Assembly (NCBI RefSeq): GCF_016406085.1
Contig: NZ_JAEHFJ010000016.1
Coordinates: forward strand, 1-56,857
Direction of reading: 5' to 3'
Origin: Aureibaculum flavum
GTDB taxonomy: Bacteria > Bacteroidota > Bacteroidia > Flavobacteriales > Flavobacteriaceae
Length of the DNA: 56,857 nucleotides
Below are positions 54,949-56,857 of this stretch, in pieces. The position numbers and the translations under genes were made by a program. Position 1 is the first letter of the stretch. Every line of letters starts with the position of its first letter. The notes beneath the pieces are model-generated. The model did no database searches. It was not told where the DNA came from and was given only the letters and a program-made list of their open reading frames with translations.

Positions 54949-55431
54949 ATGAAAAAAATATTTGTATCAATACTGACACTATTAGGTCTTTCTTGTGGAA
55001 ACCCTACCGAAGCAGACAATCAATCTGAAAAAATTGGAACTGGTATATTCAATACATTAGTAATCACATCTCAGAAGTTTGAAAAGATTAATAATGCATT
55101 TTTGATAAATTTAATTAAAGACAACGTTGTTACTCTTCAAATCCTTCACGGAGGAATGCTGGAGCAAACAAGGACAGCTGAAAATGTATTTAATTTCTCT
55201 TTTAACTTAACATTTGATAACGAGAAAGCAAATCAAGACAAATTCACGACACTTGACATTTCAAAAGATTTTACTTATTACGAATATGAGGGAATTCCTT
55301 GCTACGCATTTAATGCAGGAAATGACACGAAAAAAGTATCAGAAATAGCACTTCTAATATTAGAAAAAGTATATGGTTATAATCAGGACGAAGTATTTGA
55401 ATTTGAAATTCACGACCAAGGACAAATGTAA
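54949..55431 (+). CDS. Hypothetical lipoprotein (cassette 8)
   Basis: 160 residues. Lipoprotein signal with LGLSC (Cys at 16), then Asn/Glu-rich mature part, LINLIKDNVVTLQILHGGMLEQTRT-type strands and FEFEIHDQGQM at the end. No family recognised. Its R' GTTGCCAAC and R'' GTAGCTAAC match at only six of nine positions, unlike its neighbours. Confidence 0.65.
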   Translation: MKKIFVSILTLLGLSCGNPTEADNQSEKIGTGIFNTLVITSQKFEKINNAFLINLIKDNVVTLQILHGGMLEQTRTAENVFNFSFNLTFDNEKANQDKFTTLDISKDFTYYEYEGIPCYAFNAGNDTKKVSEIALLILEKVYGYNQDEVFEFEIHDQGQM

Positions 55432-55443
55432 AAAGAAAAATAC

Positions 55444-55503
55444 AGTAGCTAACAACTAAGCATTCGCCTTGCCGATAGGCTATAGCTGAATGATATGTTG
55501 ACT
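55444..55503 (+). repeat. Short attC-like site, 60 bp
   Basis: R'' AGTAGCTAAC (55444-55453), arms AAGCATTC and GAATGATATG, inner GCCT-TGCCGAT-AGGC hairpin, R' GTTGACT at 55497. Standard attC length and layout. Confidence 0.65.
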
Positions 55504-55837
55504 AACCGTATTGAGATTAATTTTCGGTTGCTATGGGGATATAGTTGATAATTGTGTGTAATTTAAAAAAGTAGTGAAGCAATTTTTACTTTTTTTTTAG
55601 GTCTTATTTAAGTTTTTATTGGTTAAAATCTTAATCACAAACCTCTTTTGATTTTTTAGACAATTTTTTGACTTGTTTTCTTAAGTTTGGACAATGTCCG
55701 CCCACCTCACACTGTGTAAGTTTTTATTTTTTTAATGTATTTTCAAGATGTTGTAAGTACTCTTTTTGTGGTCCTCTACAATCAAAAGTGAGTAATGTAA
55801 TCAGTTCGCCTTTCTTGCAACTAGGACAACGGTTAAG
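55504..55837. other. Cassette 9 interior: transposase remnant and AT-rich DNA
   Basis: No intact gene. Its right part holds the minus-strand transposase-like remnant (55724-55838); the rest is AT-rich. A CGGTTA at 55830-55835 matches part of the expected R'' (complement of TTGACTAACCG), with the AAC end deleted. Confidence 0.5.
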
Positions 55838-55838
55838 A
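55724..55838 (-). pseudogene. C-terminal remnant of a transposase-like protein
   Basis: On the minus strand, codons read RCPSCKKGELITLL then TFDCRGPQKEYLQHLENTLKK and a TAA (55726-55724). The Cys-x2-Cys-Lys-x-Gly-x-Leu pattern is typical of the C-terminal zinc-ribbon end of IS91/IS1595-like or REP-type transposases. The N-terminal part is missing: about 37 codons survive, and the reading frame is cut by the type-2 repeat. Confidence 0.5.
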
Positions 55839-56045
55839 AGTACTGTGGCAAAAAAACAAGGAAAATCTACTTAATTCCCCATTTGCATAATTACCAGTTA
55901 ATTACTACATTTGAATACATAGTCGCTAAATAAAACCCCTACTCTAACACATTTGAAAGGTTGTTCGCTTTAGCTTCGTAATTACAAAAAAAACTATAAT
56001 AAACATAACGGATATAAACGTAATACGTTTATACAATTGTTAGCA
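55838..56045 (+). repeat. Type-2 repeat (full-length copy) ending in GTTAGCATT
   Basis: Starts AAGTACTGTGGCAAAAAAAC and runs ~200 bp to GTAATACGTTTATACAATT and GTTAGC (56039-56044). About 97 percent identical by eye to 48522-48740. Its -7-like motif is TAGCTTCG rather than TAGCTTTG. Confidence 0.85.
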
Positions 56046-56059
56046 TTAATGCAATTCAC

Positions 56060-56508
56060 ATGAAGATAATATCAATTTTTATTATTACTCTAATAATCGT
56101 TTCATGCAGTGACATTAAAGAAACGGAACTTATAGAACGTGCAGATCAACTTGAATTAGAAAATAAGGAATTAAAAGAGGAAATTGAAAAGCTACATGCA
56201 AATGACATTATAAATACTATTATGGTTCCTTCTTTCGATAAAGAAGAATATAGTCAAAATGGAAAAGGGAAAATTACATTTAAGGCACACAAATATTACG
56301 ATTTTAATTTTCCTATAACGTCCATGACATGTTAGATAACGGAGAAAATGGGAAAATTAGAAGGGAAAATCTGAAGGGCTTAGAATTTGAATATTCATTT
56401 GATTTAAGTGAAATGGAGAATAATAAAATAAATCTATGGATGGTATTTAAGCTAAAGAATAGTGTCATAAATATCCCGATGAAAGCAGATATAAAAATAA
56501 GGGATTAA
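56060..56508 (+). pseudogene. Frameshifted lipoprotein gene (cassette 10)
   Basis: The first 91 codons encode a lipoprotein signal (ITLIIVSCSD, Cys at 16), a coiled-coil (ELIERADQLELENKELKEEIEKL) and HKYYDFNF. The frame stops at 56333-56335. From about 56310 the -1 frame continues as YNVHDMLDNGENGKIRREN ... NSVINIPMKADIKIRD to the TAA at 56506-56508, ending just before the site. A one-base loss is the simplest explanation. Boundaries GTTAGCATT (56039) and AATGCTAAC (56515) are exact complements. Confidence 0.7.
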
Positions 56509-56514
56509 CACACT

Positions 56515-56742
56515 AATGCTAACACCACCTATATGCCACTAATTTTGGCTTATTAATTGGGTTTTGGGCAAATGCTGTTAAAATATTTTTTCTTCAAACA
56601 ACTCATGCTCTTAGTAGGTATTGTTTAGGGTTACGCAAGGGCAACGTAAAAAAATATTTTAAAAGCGAAAAGGTCTGTGAATTATCTATTAACTTTATTG
56701 CTTTATCAAAGAAAATTAACGGCACATAGCCAAACGTTAGCT
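56515..56742 (+). repeat. Type-1 long attC-like site
   Basis: R'' AATGCTAAC (56515-56523), inner CCTATATGCC with GGCACATAGCC, R' GTTAGCT at 56736. Interior matches the copies at 47706 and 54708. Confidence 0.85.
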
Positions 56743-56764
56743 GTAATTTAAAAAAACTCATATA

Positions 56765-56857
56765 ATGAAAAATAACATTCTATTTCTATTTCTATTAATT
56801 ACGATAATCAGTTGTAAGGAAAAAAACGCAAAATCATCAACTAATGAATCAATTCCT
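56765..56857 (+). CDS. Partial lipoprotein (cassette 11, runs off the window)
   Basis: 31 codons visible: MKNNILFLFLLITIISCKEK with a lipobox Cys at residue 17, then charged Lys/Asn residues. It starts 29 bases after the GTTAGCTG core at 56736. The frame is open to the window end. Confidence 0.6.
   Translation, partial: MKNNILFLFLLITIISCKEKNAKSSTNESIP

Noticed and set aside
55668-55874. 68-residue plus-strand frame in cassette 9
   Set aside because: It is the complement of a transposase-like remnant read on the minus strand, and its end runs into the type-2 repeat.

Overview
The window comes from a low-GC member of the Bacteroidota, most likely a marine Flavobacteriaceae. Indicators are a type IX secretion (T9SS) type B / CHU_C sorting domain, a short SusC-like TonB plug protein, GH97 and GH16 glycosidases, a YngK-like GHL10 hydrolase, many short lipoproteins, and TAnnTTTG-like promoter motifs. 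Genus and species cannot be read from the sequence alone. I saw no tRNA, rRNA or CRISPR array.

Layout. 1-3.5 kb: the C-terminal part of a secreted collagen-like protein with tail-fibre-type repeats, then a T9SS cargo protein. 3.5-7.5 kb: a minus-strand block with a DinB-fold protein, a LysE-type exporter, a polysaccharide flippase and a MATE transporter. 7.6-18.9 kb: ordinary chromosomal genes (TspO family, CAP lipoprotein, dnaK, L-serine dehydratase, GHL10 hydrolase, a DUF559 endonuclease-like gene between near-identical direct repeats, a TPR protein, yaaA, GNAT, an AlkD-like protein, SRPBCC). 19-46 kb: an accessory region of mostly plus-strand single genes. It includes a P-type cation ATPase, a metallophosphatase with an unusual N-terminal domain, a sialate O-acetylesterase-like hydrolase, an MtfA-like peptidase fused to a SEC-C zinc motif, a Crp/Fnr regulator, GH97, GH16, an esterase and a diphthine-ammonia-ligase homologue. 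Decayed copies of the intergenic repeats described next are scattered through it.

46.5-56.86 kb: the most interesting part, a gene-cassette array with integron-like logic. Almost every gene is on the plus strand, is uncharacterised, and sits between attC-like imperfect inverted repeats. For cassette after cassette, the bases just after the upstream GTT core are the exact reverse complement of the bases just before the AAC core at that cassette's own downstream end. Examples are GTTGTAGCAA / TTGCTACAAC, GTTACCCACA / TGTGGGTAAC and GTTGTGTGCA / TGCACACAAC. This circle-closing complementarity is the hallmark of integron cassettes. Many sites are unusually long (about 130-230 bp), fall into recurring families (called types 1, 2 and 3 here) and may carry a promoter. 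No integron integrase is visible, so the array is integrase-less within the window and runs off its right edge. One cassette carries an adenine-N6 DNA methyltransferase plus an unknown partner, a likely restriction or defence module. Others hold frameshifted or remnant genes.

How the genes work together: the flippase, transporters and glycosidases suggest polysaccharide handling at the cell surface. The cassette genes mostly encode small exported, membrane or lipoproteins with no recognisable function, which is typical of integron cassette content.
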